From contig CM042957.1 in the NCBI GenBank assembly GCA_023678885.1, positions 2,123,648-2,187,647 on the forward strand: a stretch of DNA of 64,000 bases, read 5' to 3'. The stretch comes from Pogostemon cablin (lineage: Eukaryota; Streptophyta; Magnoliopsida; Lamiales; Lamiaceae). The position numbers and the translations under genes are program-made. The notes under the pieces are model-generated. The model searched no databases. It was not told the DNA's origin and was given only the letters and a program-made list of their open reading frames with translations. Below are positions 1 to 10,164 of this stretch, piece by piece; position 1 is the first letter of the stretch; every line of letters starts with the position of its first letter.

Positions 1-27
1 AAACTATAACGTTTTCATAATGAAATA

Positions 28-120
28 CTACATCCGTCCCATCTTTATTGCTACTTTTGACTGCAAAAAGCTCTCACAGAAGCTATAGTAAAAGTAACAA
101 TAAAGATGAGACGGAGGGAG
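28..120. mobile_element. Short Stowaway-like MITE
   Basis: A 93 bp palindromic element. The left end reads CTACATCCGTCCCATC and the right end is its near inverse complement, GATGAGACGGAGGGAG, with TA on both sides as the likely target duplication. TA duplication plus a CTCCCTCCGTCCC-like terminus is the known signature of Stowaway (Tc1/mariner-derived) MITEs. It has no coding capacity. Confidence 0.7.
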
Positions 121-1980
121 TATGTTACAATATTCTTTAATTTCCGAAAGTATTATTCTTTAATTTTAGTGTTACTTTTTTAAATTAATGCTGAATTGTT
201 AACGTTTTAAAAGAGTTGTATTTGTCACTAATTCAATATACAATAGTAATAATATTACTCTATTGAAAATTTGTTAGATTTATCAACTAATTAATCGAGA
301 TTAGAAAATTCAGAGATATGTCTTGTGACAAGTACCAAGTACAATTATGGTCCCTTGTGAAATTAAATTATGTTCGTGACTAGCTTAATATGCATTTATT
401 TTTAATTATTATTTTGAAAACATGTAAGATTAAAAATTCATGTAACTAGTGTTAAGTTTATAAGCCATTTGAAACAGTTAGACAAAGTTATTACACAAAT
501 AATCATACTTTCTCTAAAAATAAATAAATAAACGAAATATATTAAAGAGTTTCTTAGATTCCACATATATGTATTAATTCTTCTAAAGAAAAAGGTTCAA
601 TGTCATAATTTACGATGCAAGATGCGCATCGACACATATAATGTCATAATCCATTATGAAAGTTCAAAAAGTTTTTTCCAAAAGTTAAAAAAGAATCACA
701 TAATTAACCCCATGATTATATTTGGTAAGTACGTATATTAATAATACTATTAAACAATCAAAATTCACAAAATGATTATTTTATATTCATTGATAAAATA
801 TAATTAAAGGTTGGTCGGAACTCGGAGCCATGCAAAGTGCTTAATAAAATACTCAAGTCAAAAAGAAATTTAAAAAATGTCACTTGAGTATATAATTTTG
901 TCAGATTTAATTATGTCAAAATTTTCTATACAATTGTATACAATATTATCATTTCAACTATATATAAGTACTTAGTAATTATAATCTATTTTTAGAATTT
1001 ATTTTATTTTTTTAGAAGATTTATCATTAATTTAACTATTTAAAATTAAATTGATGATCACTTCAAAGATTAACAAATATAATACCATTTACCTTTTTAG
1101 CTTATGATTTATCGTTTGTCCTAAGATTTAGTTTTTTCAATAAAATTAAATAGGTCAATTTAAATGTGCATTCATATATCTAAATCTATAAGAGATTTAT
1201 TCTTTGTATGTATAACAGAATCATATTTTGGGATACTAACATTATAAACATTAAATCAGATACGGGTGATACAACGAGGTCGAATATAGTGTTGATGTGT
1301 CCTATGCTGGGGTTTCGATATCCAATACGTGATATGACGATAATATCGAACGTGATGCTGGTATCCTGTGTCGGTTATCCGACACCTTAAAAGACACTAA
1401 ATTATTAAACAATAAAATAAAGATGTGAGATTATTTTGATCAAAAATAATCATTTGGATAGAAATGATGGGAAGTTAATTTGAAAATAATTTCCAATTTT
1501 ATGTAATTCCTAACTTGGCCTTTCTCCGTGTAATTACATTGAAATAGAATTTTATAAGTCCAACAAAATCTACTAACATCAAAACTCTTTCTAAAAAAAA
1601 TCAAGAAAGATTAATGATTTAGCCTAAAAGGACGCTTGTTATTATAATATTAATTATATTAACACAATTGTCTGATTTGCCCCACACGCATTAACTTATG
1701 ATCAATTTGATAAGGTACACGTAAAATAATTAATACTGCTTAATTTTTATGTCACCAAATGTCACGTTTCTAATTAGACACATCTATTACAAATTTCAAC
1801 CTTTAGTGCTACGGACGCTCGTATATCTTATTTTGTAGGTTAAATATATAACATCATAACTTTATAATAAATTTGCATGGTAATACGTGATACGATTAAA
1901 TTAATAATCGTGTATGATAATTTAGAGGTAGCATAACATATTTGATAAGTGAAAGTAATTAGTGTGTAAATGAACATACG
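121..1980. other. AT-rich intergenic DNA, no gene seen
   Basis: No convincing exon, splice pattern or known repeat was recognised in this 1.9 kb. A GC-richer patch at about 1255-1390 is open for 60 codons on the plus strand, but it contains repeated GATA/ATATCG-type words and resembles no family I know, so it is not called as a gene. Confidence 0.5.
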
Positions 1981-1984
1981 GAGA

Positions 1985-2070
1985 TTGGGTAATTGGGTGA
2001 ATAGATTGGGCTTGTTCGAATTTCGGAAAAGTGGGCCCATTTAAATTGTGGAAAGGCCCAAGATCTTGTT
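1985..2070. promoter_or_regulatory. Cluster of TGGGCY (site II) motifs without an obvious gene
   Basis: Three site II-type words lie within about 60 bp: TTGGGCTT near 2006, the palindromic TGGGCCCA at 2032-2039, and AAGGCCCA at 2053-2060. Such motifs are typical of promoters of plant housekeeping and translation genes. No coding sequence follows; instead the LTR element begins at 2231. It may be a leftover promoter or a chance cluster. Confidence 0.3.
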
Positions 2071-2140
2071 CAAGATCCAGTGAGGCGGCATATTCCAGAA
2101 CCCCTTCAAACTGCGCTCCAAAATATTAATTAATTAATCG

Positions 2141-2230
2141 AACGAACAGTACCGGTATCCAGCGGTCCAATTCTTGTGAAGGAGAAGGAAAAAAATAAAA
2201 AAAAAGTTTAATTCCTAAGAATAATGGACA
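2141..2230. repeat. Left copy of ~90 bp direct repeat flanking the LTR element
   Basis: This segment, from AACGAACAGTACCG to AATAATGGACA, recurs at 8345-8432 on the other side of the LTR element. By eye the copies differ by three substitutions and two bases in an A run. LTR retrotransposons normally duplicate only 4-6 bp of target, so this is far too long for an ordinary target site duplication. Confidence 0.85.
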
Positions 2231-2469
2231 TGTTGTAAAACAATGAGAGAAACATAAAGAAGAAGATAGAAGAATACATAATAAGATAGAAGAATAGTAG
2301 GGAGAAAGAGAGATAGAGAGATTTTATTAACGTTGATATGAAAAGTCTACAAAATTCTAATATTCTCACTCTTTATATAGAGAGGAGAAAAGGGTATACA
2401 TTAGTAAATCAACCCTCTTCATATTCTAATTATATAAGGAGTAATGCCCATATAAAATATTTCACAACA
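2231..2469 (-). repeat. 3' LTR (left)
   Basis: This 239 bp copy carries an internal ~20 bp duplication (around TACATAATAAGATAGAAGA) that is absent from the right LTR. The word CTTTATATAGAGAG near 2371 could be a TATA element read on the plus strand. The 101-codon open frame at 2338-2643 starts inside the LTR and crosses the polypurine tract; it is not considered a gene. Confidence 0.8.
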
Positions 2470-2482
2470 CTCCCCCTTGGAC
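2470..2482 (-). other. Polypurine tract of LTR element
   Basis: On the minus strand this reads CCAAGGGGGAG directly before the 3' LTR start TGTTGTGAAA. Position and composition fit the primer site for plus-strand DNA synthesis, and this fixes the orientation of the element. Confidence 0.65.
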
Positions 2483-5400
2483 ATTACGACATTACGGTGT
2501 TACGACGTCATATGCATACCTCGTTAAAAAGCTCGCTAGAAAACCCTTTGGGAAAAATCAGTCGAGGAAAAGAGTACATGTCTTATCATTTAATATTTCA
2601 TATTAGCTGTCTCATTAAAAAACTTTCAACCAAGGAAACCTAGTAGGAAAAAACTTAGTTAAAGAAAAATAGTACAACTTCGCCTTCAGGACCAATCTTC
2701 AGGATTATTTAGAAGTTGTTTCTTTCCCAAAACATTTAGCTTGCATGTCTCATTAAAAACCTTCAACTAAGAAAACCTCTTAAAAAATTAGCTAAGGAAA
2801 AAAGTGCAGATCTTATGATTTTGATGTATTGCATTAATTGCCTCGTTAAAAACCTTAGACTAAAAAAATCCAGTGGGAAAAACTTAGTAAAGGGAAAAAG
2901 AGTACAACTATTAGTCTTCAGGACTTAATCTTCTGGATTGTTTATAAATTACGACCCTCCTTGAAAATAGGGATACATTGTAATATAATTGTTGATCTTC
3001 AAGATCGAAAATTTGAAATTTACTTGGAATCATCACTCCCCTTGAAGACGACAATCTTCTGGGTCTAGATAATACAATACTACAAGGACATACTAAAATA
3101 TAATTTGGGAATAAACAAAACAATGATAAATAATTTACATGAGCAAATGCTATTTGTAATACTCACTGCTCTTCTAGAGCATATAAATTTGTCATATCTC
3201 GCATAATATATTAATTGCTCATCCATACAACACATAATTTATTGATTTATAAAAGGCTAGAGAAATTAGTCTTTCATCATGCCCCATGGGCTATATATTT
3301 ATTATATCAACAATCTTATTACACCAGTTTAAAACTTTAACATTACTGGATCATTTAATTAACATTCAAATCAATATGCCAATATCACGTTGGTTTATTA
3401 TAAATAAACCAATAGTATTTTGTATCTACGAGATACTTGAGGATATGTTTAATTTCATGTAACTTCTCTTTGTCTGAGAGTCATAAAATCTTGCTAGCAA
3501 GTTCATCGTAAGTGCATATCAGGCCTGATACAATTATGAGAAAACATGTGCTTTAAAAGCACTGAATGGATGGACTTCTAGTCCAAAATATCTTCATTAT
3601 ATACTTCAAGTATATAAACATTAGTTTTCTACTTCAAGGGATAAAAACGACAATTGGTATACAAGTTGAATAGATATATCGAAATTGGTCTAAAACAATC
3701 ATCAAATTAATTAACTGGTATTTAAAATTTTAAAATATTCTCAATCTACATGTTGAGACAACATTTTGGTTTATCCAAATTCTTTCATTCTGAAAAATCC
3801 GTCATGTTCACATGTGTTACCTTATATAAATTTCTTATACATTTCAATCTTAAACCATTCATATACACATAATTTTCATTCTTCTTCAAGAAGAAATAAT
3901 AAATTAAAATGTAGCATATCCATATTAAATGTTTCAAGGTCTAGCAATGACCAATATTATAGTTATATGTTGTAATATTTTATTCTCATCCAATTTGAGA
4001 AGTTTTAATCCTTCGAGGATTTTCATGTATATCGTATAATGTTGTGTTTTTACTGCATATCTAAATATATTGAAACTGTCATATAAATTAATTAACGAAA
4101 TGTAATATATAATGGGAGAGTATGTATCATTTATATATTGAACCTCTGAAAGAACCCTTTGAGCTTTAATTGATCACCACTTTATCATTCATATGTCCTT
4201 CTGGGGCAAATATTTATATAATTTCAGATAACATTCAAATAAATATTTAACTAGTTAAGCTCAACCTCAATGCTTTATTTTGTCTTACCAAATATTTGTA
4301 CTTCTGGCACTTTGATATCAAATATAAGTTCCGGATCCAGATTATTATTTAAGACATTAAAAGCAATCAAATAGACAATATTGTCGACAATTTTCTATTT
4401 CAATTCATATTCTTCTCCCAACTTTTTGTAATAATTTCTATATCTATATAACTAGATCCTCGGCATTTCCCAAACGTTTGGATCTAGCCGTTTCGCATGC
4501 CCAATAATTTAATTATTTGATGCACGTGCAATTTACTGGGTATCTTTCTTCTGGACAAATCTATTAAAGAGAGTTTTCATTATCAAAATAAACTCGTCAG
4601 ATAAATTTTGGAAGTGACTATTTATTCTTAAAATTAATTTCTGCGAATATTTAATTTTCAAATTATAAAGTCTTTCACGTTTCTAGCGTTGATCCAATAA
4701 TTGTTTAAAATATTATATCCCTGGAGAATTCCACTTTCAGTGGTCCATTGATTATAAATATAAAGGACTTTGTCACTTCATCATAATAGTTTGACAGTTT
4801 ATTTGCTATTACAAACCAATAATCTTTTGAACTTCTGGTTCAGTCAATCTAGTGCAAAATAATAGAATTTTTCGGCATTCACATAAATATTGGGCTTAAA
4901 TCTCTCCCTAATGCAATGAAATGATTTTCATTAAATATGTAATTAGCGTACTAAAAATATATATATTGATCCCCTATATCGGGCTTTGTAAAAACTAACG
5001 GATAATTAAAATTAGAATACCCATGAAAATACACTATGGTGGTGATATATAAAATATTAATTGCACAATTCAAAATTTGCATATGGGAAATGTTTAAGGC
5101 TTCTGGCCATAATTGAACTGCACTAGTTATAAATGGGGTATAATTATGATATGCAGGAGCCAGAATTTGTGTTTAGTATTTCAAGTTCCCCCAAATATTA
5201 ATTGTTGGAATAAAATATTCACTGCGTGTGAACATAAAACATTGGATGTTCCACTTTATATTATTAGTTGATATTCATTCCAATTGACAAACTTAAATAT
5301 TCAATATTTGAGCTCTTCATATGTAATTTTATTTGTATTAGTGCACTATGAATAAGAATGTATTTATTCAGTGGATACATCACTAAAATATTTTGGTCAT

Positions 5401-6823
5401 TACATTAAAAAATTTGATCAATTTTTCTCCTTGAATCTCTTGAATATATTATGAGAAATAATTCCAACTTAATATGTAAATATCATACCGTAAAAATTCC
5501 ACACAAACTTCACAAGTGTCATTTCACATCTTATGACTAAAATAATTTAAATTATCTGGCTTACCCGTTAGCCCAAAATAACCCAATTACTCATGCCATA
5601 TTTTAAAATGTTGGGTTTAAAAAAAAAATTAATAACACAAGAATATACATATCAATTATAAATATCAACTTCCAAAATATGTATAATCTAAACAAAACCA
5701 TTTAATATATAAATTAACAATATATATATTAACAAAATAAGCACAACAATAACAATATAATGTATTAGAAATATTACTAAATTATATAGCATACTTGGTC
5801 ACAATAATTTTCGAACTTAGGTCTCAAATTGTTATCATTGACTATGCCAATATTTTTTATTTGCTTCAGGCAAATAAATATTTACACCATTTTTATTCCA
5901 CAAATATCTTTTTTTTTCATATATTTTGATATTCCACAACAAAATTATTTTTTGTGCGTTATTTACAAGTTCAATGACCCACACATTAATATCTATAATA
6001 TATTTATTTTTGCTACTTCTGCTGGAGTGCTTGTTTAAATATTTGACTAGGACCTTTATCACATTGTGAGCCAACTACTTTGATAAAACCCTTAATAGGA
6101 TCAATTTAATATTTTCAACCACTACGAGGGAGAGGAAGTCAATGTAAATTCACTTTTCCACTATAATTATTTCTTATTCTTCCTCTGTCGTTCCACGCAA
6201 AAAAATAATTCTTTTGGAATATATATGTGCTTTAGGCACAAGTTTTGAATCAATTAGTCTAGCTTTATTTTTTTTTCAAATTAATTATATTTTTTTACAA
6301 ACAATGATGCCGCTCTAAATATTTAGTAAATATTTAACTCTATATTGCTGCTGGAGTACGAGATTGCTAGCATTGAAGGTGGAAAGATATTATTTTCAAT
6401 CAATTTAGTTTCTAATATTCTGCTTACAGAGTTTCAATTTTGAGACAATATGGTGTAAAGAAGAATTGTATTTTGTTATATATTTAAAATCTTGAAATAT
6501 TTGATTTAGCCAGTCAAATTGAGGAGGAATATAACAGTTTGCTAAAAAAATGATCCTTCACGGATTGCCATAAGATTAGAATATATTATTCTATTAGATT
6601 TAGTGTTTTAGCCTTCAGGGCAGCAGTACGTTCAATTTTTGAAATAAATTCACTTAAATTACAAGATGTCAGCTTTGATAACAAAGATAAACTGTAATTT
6701 CATAAAAATTCAAGTTTTCACCCAAATCAATATACTATAGATCATGTATCGAAAAGTCTATGAATAGTGATGTATTAAAGATCATAGTAAATAAATTTGA
6801 ATTATTCAATGGCAATTTTACTT

Positions 6824-6904
<81 letters not shown>

Positions 6905-8128
6905 TTATTAATGATTCAATAAAAATCAATCAATTTATCAGTGTGTACGCATAATAATACAAAATTTTGGATTCCAAATTTGAATGCGTAATTACTGCCA
7001 TTGTTAATTCAATAAATATGGTAATACAAATATTTTATCATCAAATCCGTTAGAATATATTCCAAATTATTGTATCATCAAATCCATTAGAATATATTCC
7101 AAATTTGGATACACAAGGCAATGATGATCACAACCATAATTATTCAATTAATTAAATATGGAAAATTATTGATCACATAATTAACCATGATGAATAATTT
7201 GAAGAAATATATAATAAACTGTGATTAAGTATGATTATATGTAAATAAACTGTGATTATATATAATTTGAAGATTATCTCAAAAATATAAATCAAGATAT
7301 TAAAATAAATAAATCATCTGAAGATTATCTCAAAAATAAATTTTGCTATTAATTACAAAATCCATATTATGGAACCCAATTCAAATCAATTCTGCAAATA
7401 GCATTAGGATGCAGACAATCCAATATTTCTTACAAATAATATTTAAACATATATTTAAACTTAAAGAAAATAGCAAGTACTAATAAATCATAAAAATATG
7501 TCATTAAATCATCACAGTTATGATTATTAACATATGGCTGACATTCCATGTTCATCCAACTATAAATTTAATTCATTAAAATAAATCTTAATTTATATTT
7601 TCTTGTCAAAAAAAATGTGCGCATATATACTCATATTTTAACAAATTATTATGTTTTTTTATTTAACCAAAAATAATCAAACATAATTAAATATACTGGC
7701 ATCAGATCACATGGAATTACAAATACTGAGAAGAAAAGATTTTTTTTTTGAAACATTCATATAAATTAAACAATAATTTCAACCACCATATATTTATTTC
7801 TAAATTTTCGATTGATCAATTTATTTATATGAACAATTCCAATAAAAATAATTTTGAACACTAATAAATCATAAAGATCATCGAATTATCTCACAGAAAA
7901 GACACGATTCTTTTCTATGACCCTTCTCAATTATTGATTCTCCCCGCAATATTGCAATTGTGGTTGGTATGTGTTAAAACATAAGCATGAATCAATAACT
8001 CAATTGATTGAGTGGGAAAAAAATTAATTTTGACAATTTATAAGAGACAAGAAAAATTACGAATTAAATGAATCAAACCGTTCACTGATGAGCGTAAAGA
8101 TAGGTAGAGATAGCTAGTTGGTTAGAGC
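2483..8128 (-). other. Non-coding interior of LTR element
   Basis: AT-rich sequence with no detected protein domains. Near the 3' LTR (2500-2930) the motif CTCGTTAAAAA...GGGAAAAA...GAGTACAAC occurs three to four times in tandem, at roughly 2520, 2640, 2760 and 2840. This kind of iterated 3' non-coding segment is common in plant Copia-type elements. A ~42 bp tandem duplication lies at about 7036-7105 and a pure (AT)n tract at 6831-6900. Confidence 0.55.
6831..6900. repeat. (AT)n microsatellite
   Basis: About 35 uninterrupted AT dinucleotides inside the LTR element. The tract can extrude as a cruciform and its true length may differ between assemblies. Confidence 0.95.
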
Positions 8129-8347
8129 TTGTAAAACAACGAGAGAACCATAAAGAAGAAGATAGAAGAATAGTAGGGAGAAAGAGAGATGTAGAGATTT
8201 TATTAACGTTGATATGAAAAGACGTCTACAAAACTCTAATATTCTCACTCTTTATATAGAGAGGAGAAAATGGTATATATTAGTAAATCAACTCTCTTCC
8301 TATTCTAATTATATAAGGAGTAATGTCCATATAAAATATTTTACAAC
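8129..8347 (-). repeat. 5' LTR (right)
   Basis: Direct copy of the left LTR, about 219 bp, running from TTGTAAAACAACGAGAG to ATTTTACAAC. The terminal TG/CA dinucleotides seen in the left copy are eroded here. The sequence just inside it (8107-8128) resembles a tRNA D-arm rather than the usual initiator-Met primer site. Confidence 0.75.
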
Positions 8348-8433
8348 GAACAGTACCGATATCTAGCGGTCCAATTCTTGTGAAGGAGAAGGAAAAAAAT
8401 AAAAAAAGTTTAATCCCTAAGAATAATGGACAT
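8345..8433. repeat. Right copy of ~90 bp direct repeat flanking the LTR element
   Basis: Partner of 2141-2230. It starts with the shared AACGAACAGTACCG, overlapping the LTR terminus by the three bases AAC, and ends with AATAATGGACAT. The sequence beyond it (TGGATTTTCTTCGC) is unrelated to the left LTR start, so the repeat boundary is sharp. Confidence 0.85.
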
Positions 8434-8502
8434 TGGATTTTCTTCGCTTAGTCTCGAGATGAGTTGAGGTGGCAATGCAAATAAAATTCAATCAATCACA
8501 CT

Positions 8503-8510
8503 GTCATGTC
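8503..8510. repeat. 8 bp target site duplication (left)
   Basis: GTCATGTC lies immediately outside the hAT left terminus, and an identical octamer follows the right terminus at 9374-9381. An 8 bp duplication is the hallmark of hAT insertion. Confidence 0.9.
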
Positions 8511-9373
8511 TAGGGGTGGGAAAAAATACCGAAAACTCGGTATACCGCTTTCGCCGTATCGAAAAATATCAAAAAATGTTGAAGTTTCAACATACCAAAA
8601 TTTTCGGTACGGTATGGTTGTCGTACCGATAATTTCGATACGGTATCGGTATTGGATATTAAAATTTTCGGTATATCGGTATATCGAAATTATTTTCGGT
8701 ATTTCGATATCGGTATACCGATACCGATATACCAAAAATTTTATATTTATTTTTTAAAAATTTAATTATACATAATACTATATTTAAGTATATAATATAT
8801 TATTAATATATTTAAATTATTTTTATTTTATTATGTATCACATTTATTCATATATATTTTTTAAAATTTAAAATAAGCTCTAATAAAAATAAATAAAAAT
8901 ATAATACACTTCTAAATTAAAATATAGGAGTATAAAAATATAATAATAAAAAATTTGTTATTTAATATATAATTATGAATAAATTAAAAGGAACATAAGC
9001 GTCAAAGTAGAATGCTTGAGATTAGAATATTTAATTATTTTGAAATATTTTTATATTAATTTTATTATTTTGATTAAAATTACATATTATTTTTCGGTAT
9101 GGTTTCGGTAAATCGGTATTTTTTGGTATGTTGAATTTTCGGTATGAAACGGTATGTCAACATTTCGGTATTTATTGATATTTATCGAAAAATTGGTATA
9201 ATGTAAATTTCGGTACGGTATCGGTATCCGATTTAATTTACCGAAATTTCGGTATACCGAAAAATCGGTATACCGAAATTTTGGTATCGGTATGAATTTT
9301 TCCATACCGAAATTTTCGGTACGGTATCGGTACGGTATCGGCATTTTCAGTATACCGATATTACCCACCCCTA
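8511..9373. mobile_element. Non-autonomous hAT transposon with palindromic subterminal repeats
   Basis: 863 bp with terminal inverted repeats TAGGGGTGGG/CCCACCCCTA and a perfect 8 bp target duplication GTCATGTC on both sides. Both ends (~240-280 bp each) are packed with GGTAT, CGGTATACCG and TTTCGGTA words in both orientations, while the ~330 bp centre (about 8745-9085) is plain AT-rich DNA. No transposase is encoded; the ~80-93 codon open frames on both strands are by-products of the iterated words (for example YRYRYT-type peptides). Mobility would depend on a transposase supplied from elsewhere. Confidence 0.9.
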
Positions 9374-9655
9374 GTCATGTCATAATTTATTTTAAAAATG
9401 AAAAATCGTAAATATAATGATTTGACACGTAGTCATGACTCCGGCAAAAATGGAGGGTTCCGGCAAAATTTAAGTAAAATTAAACAAAAACCTATAATTA
9501 TAATTATAACATTAAGTAGATACAAATATCTCTTTTGTGATAAAATTTAAATTTTCAAATGGGAGTGTTTTTTTTTTTTAATGAGTGTGACATTGCAGGT
9601 TGATTGAGTGACTTTTATTTGCATCGCCACTTCAACTCAACTAGCAGATTTCCCC

Positions 9656-10160
9656 TTAAATGAACCGTCATGTGTGTTGCATGTAATTATTTTTGACTAA
9701 AATTGAGGGTTAAAAGTGAAAATTAGGTAAAATTAAACAAAAAATCACATTGTTATTATTTACTGAGACTCCTTAAATTGATACAAATATCTTTTTTTTG
9801 GATAAAGAGTTTTAAAGTCTAACATTGTTATTTTTTAACTCAGACTCGTCAAATTGTAATTATTATATAATAAAATCAAAGTGTTGGCTTTATGGAATGT
9901 ATTGGCAATGAAAATAGAACAAAAAAAGAAGGTAGACAGAAAATTCTGATTGCAAGTGTGCGGTAATGAGATGAGTACTCTATATATTTATTTATTACTT
10001 ATTATATGATAATTAAGATACAAAAAATAATAATGTCGAAACTTCACGATACACACAGTGTGTACACTAGGAGGCAAAAACGATGATTAAGAGAGAAAAG
10101 AAGAGATTAGATGAGTAGCATCAAAGTGTATTTTGGAAATGTCGTCGAGTTGGGGGGGTT
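9656..10160. other. Intergenic DNA and probable GLK 3' flank
   Basis: AT-rich sequence without a gene. Part of it (about 9700-9830) is a diverged duplicate of 9440-9590: both carry GTAAAATTAAACAAAAA followed by GATACAAATATCT. The last ~100-200 bp probably form the GLK 3' UTR and polyadenylation region, since GLK ends at 10165. Confidence 0.5.
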
Positions 10161-10164
10161 TTAA

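Larger units (their letters stand above)
2231..8347 (-). mobile_element. LTR retrotransposon lacking recognisable gag/pol (LARD-like), minus orientation
   Basis: Two direct LTRs (2231-2469 and about 8129-8347) enclose ~5.66 kb. The left LTR starts TGTTGTAAAA and ends TTTCACAACA, giving short inverted termini TGTTGT/ACAACA. Immediately inside it the minus strand reads CCAAGGGGGAG, a polypurine tract of the kind common in Copia elements, so the left LTR is the 3' LTR and the element points to the minus strand. No integrase, reverse transcriptase or RNase H motif is visible in either strand; open frames are at most ~80 codons and unlike Pol. The LTRs differ by roughly a dozen substitutions plus small indels, so it is not a very recent insertion. 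It is either a large non-autonomous derivative or an element whose genes have decayed. Confidence 0.75.
8435..9655. mobile_element. Inverted-repeat (foldback) element interrupted by a hAT insertion
   Basis: The left arm (about 8455-8509, containing GAGTTGAGGTGGCAATGCAA then ATAAAATTCAATCAATCACA) pairs with the inverse complement of the right arm (about 9582-9648, containing TTTGCATCGCCACTTCAACT). Removing the 863 bp hAT element and one target duplication leaves a MITE-like element of about 350 bp. Outer target duplications could not be fixed, so the superfamily is unknown. Confidence 0.55.

Noticed and set aside
1208..1390. 60-codon GC-richer open frame
   Set aside because: It is short, with repeated words and no family match; insufficient for a gene call.
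8101..8130. A real tRNA gene from the D-arm-like sequence
   Set aside because: No T-arm B box or acceptor stem pairing is visible within tRNA length; it is reported only as a possible primer-site curiosity.
8496..9368. YRYRYT-rich frames of 79-93 codons
   Set aside because: They are translations of the hAT subterminal GGTAT repeats.
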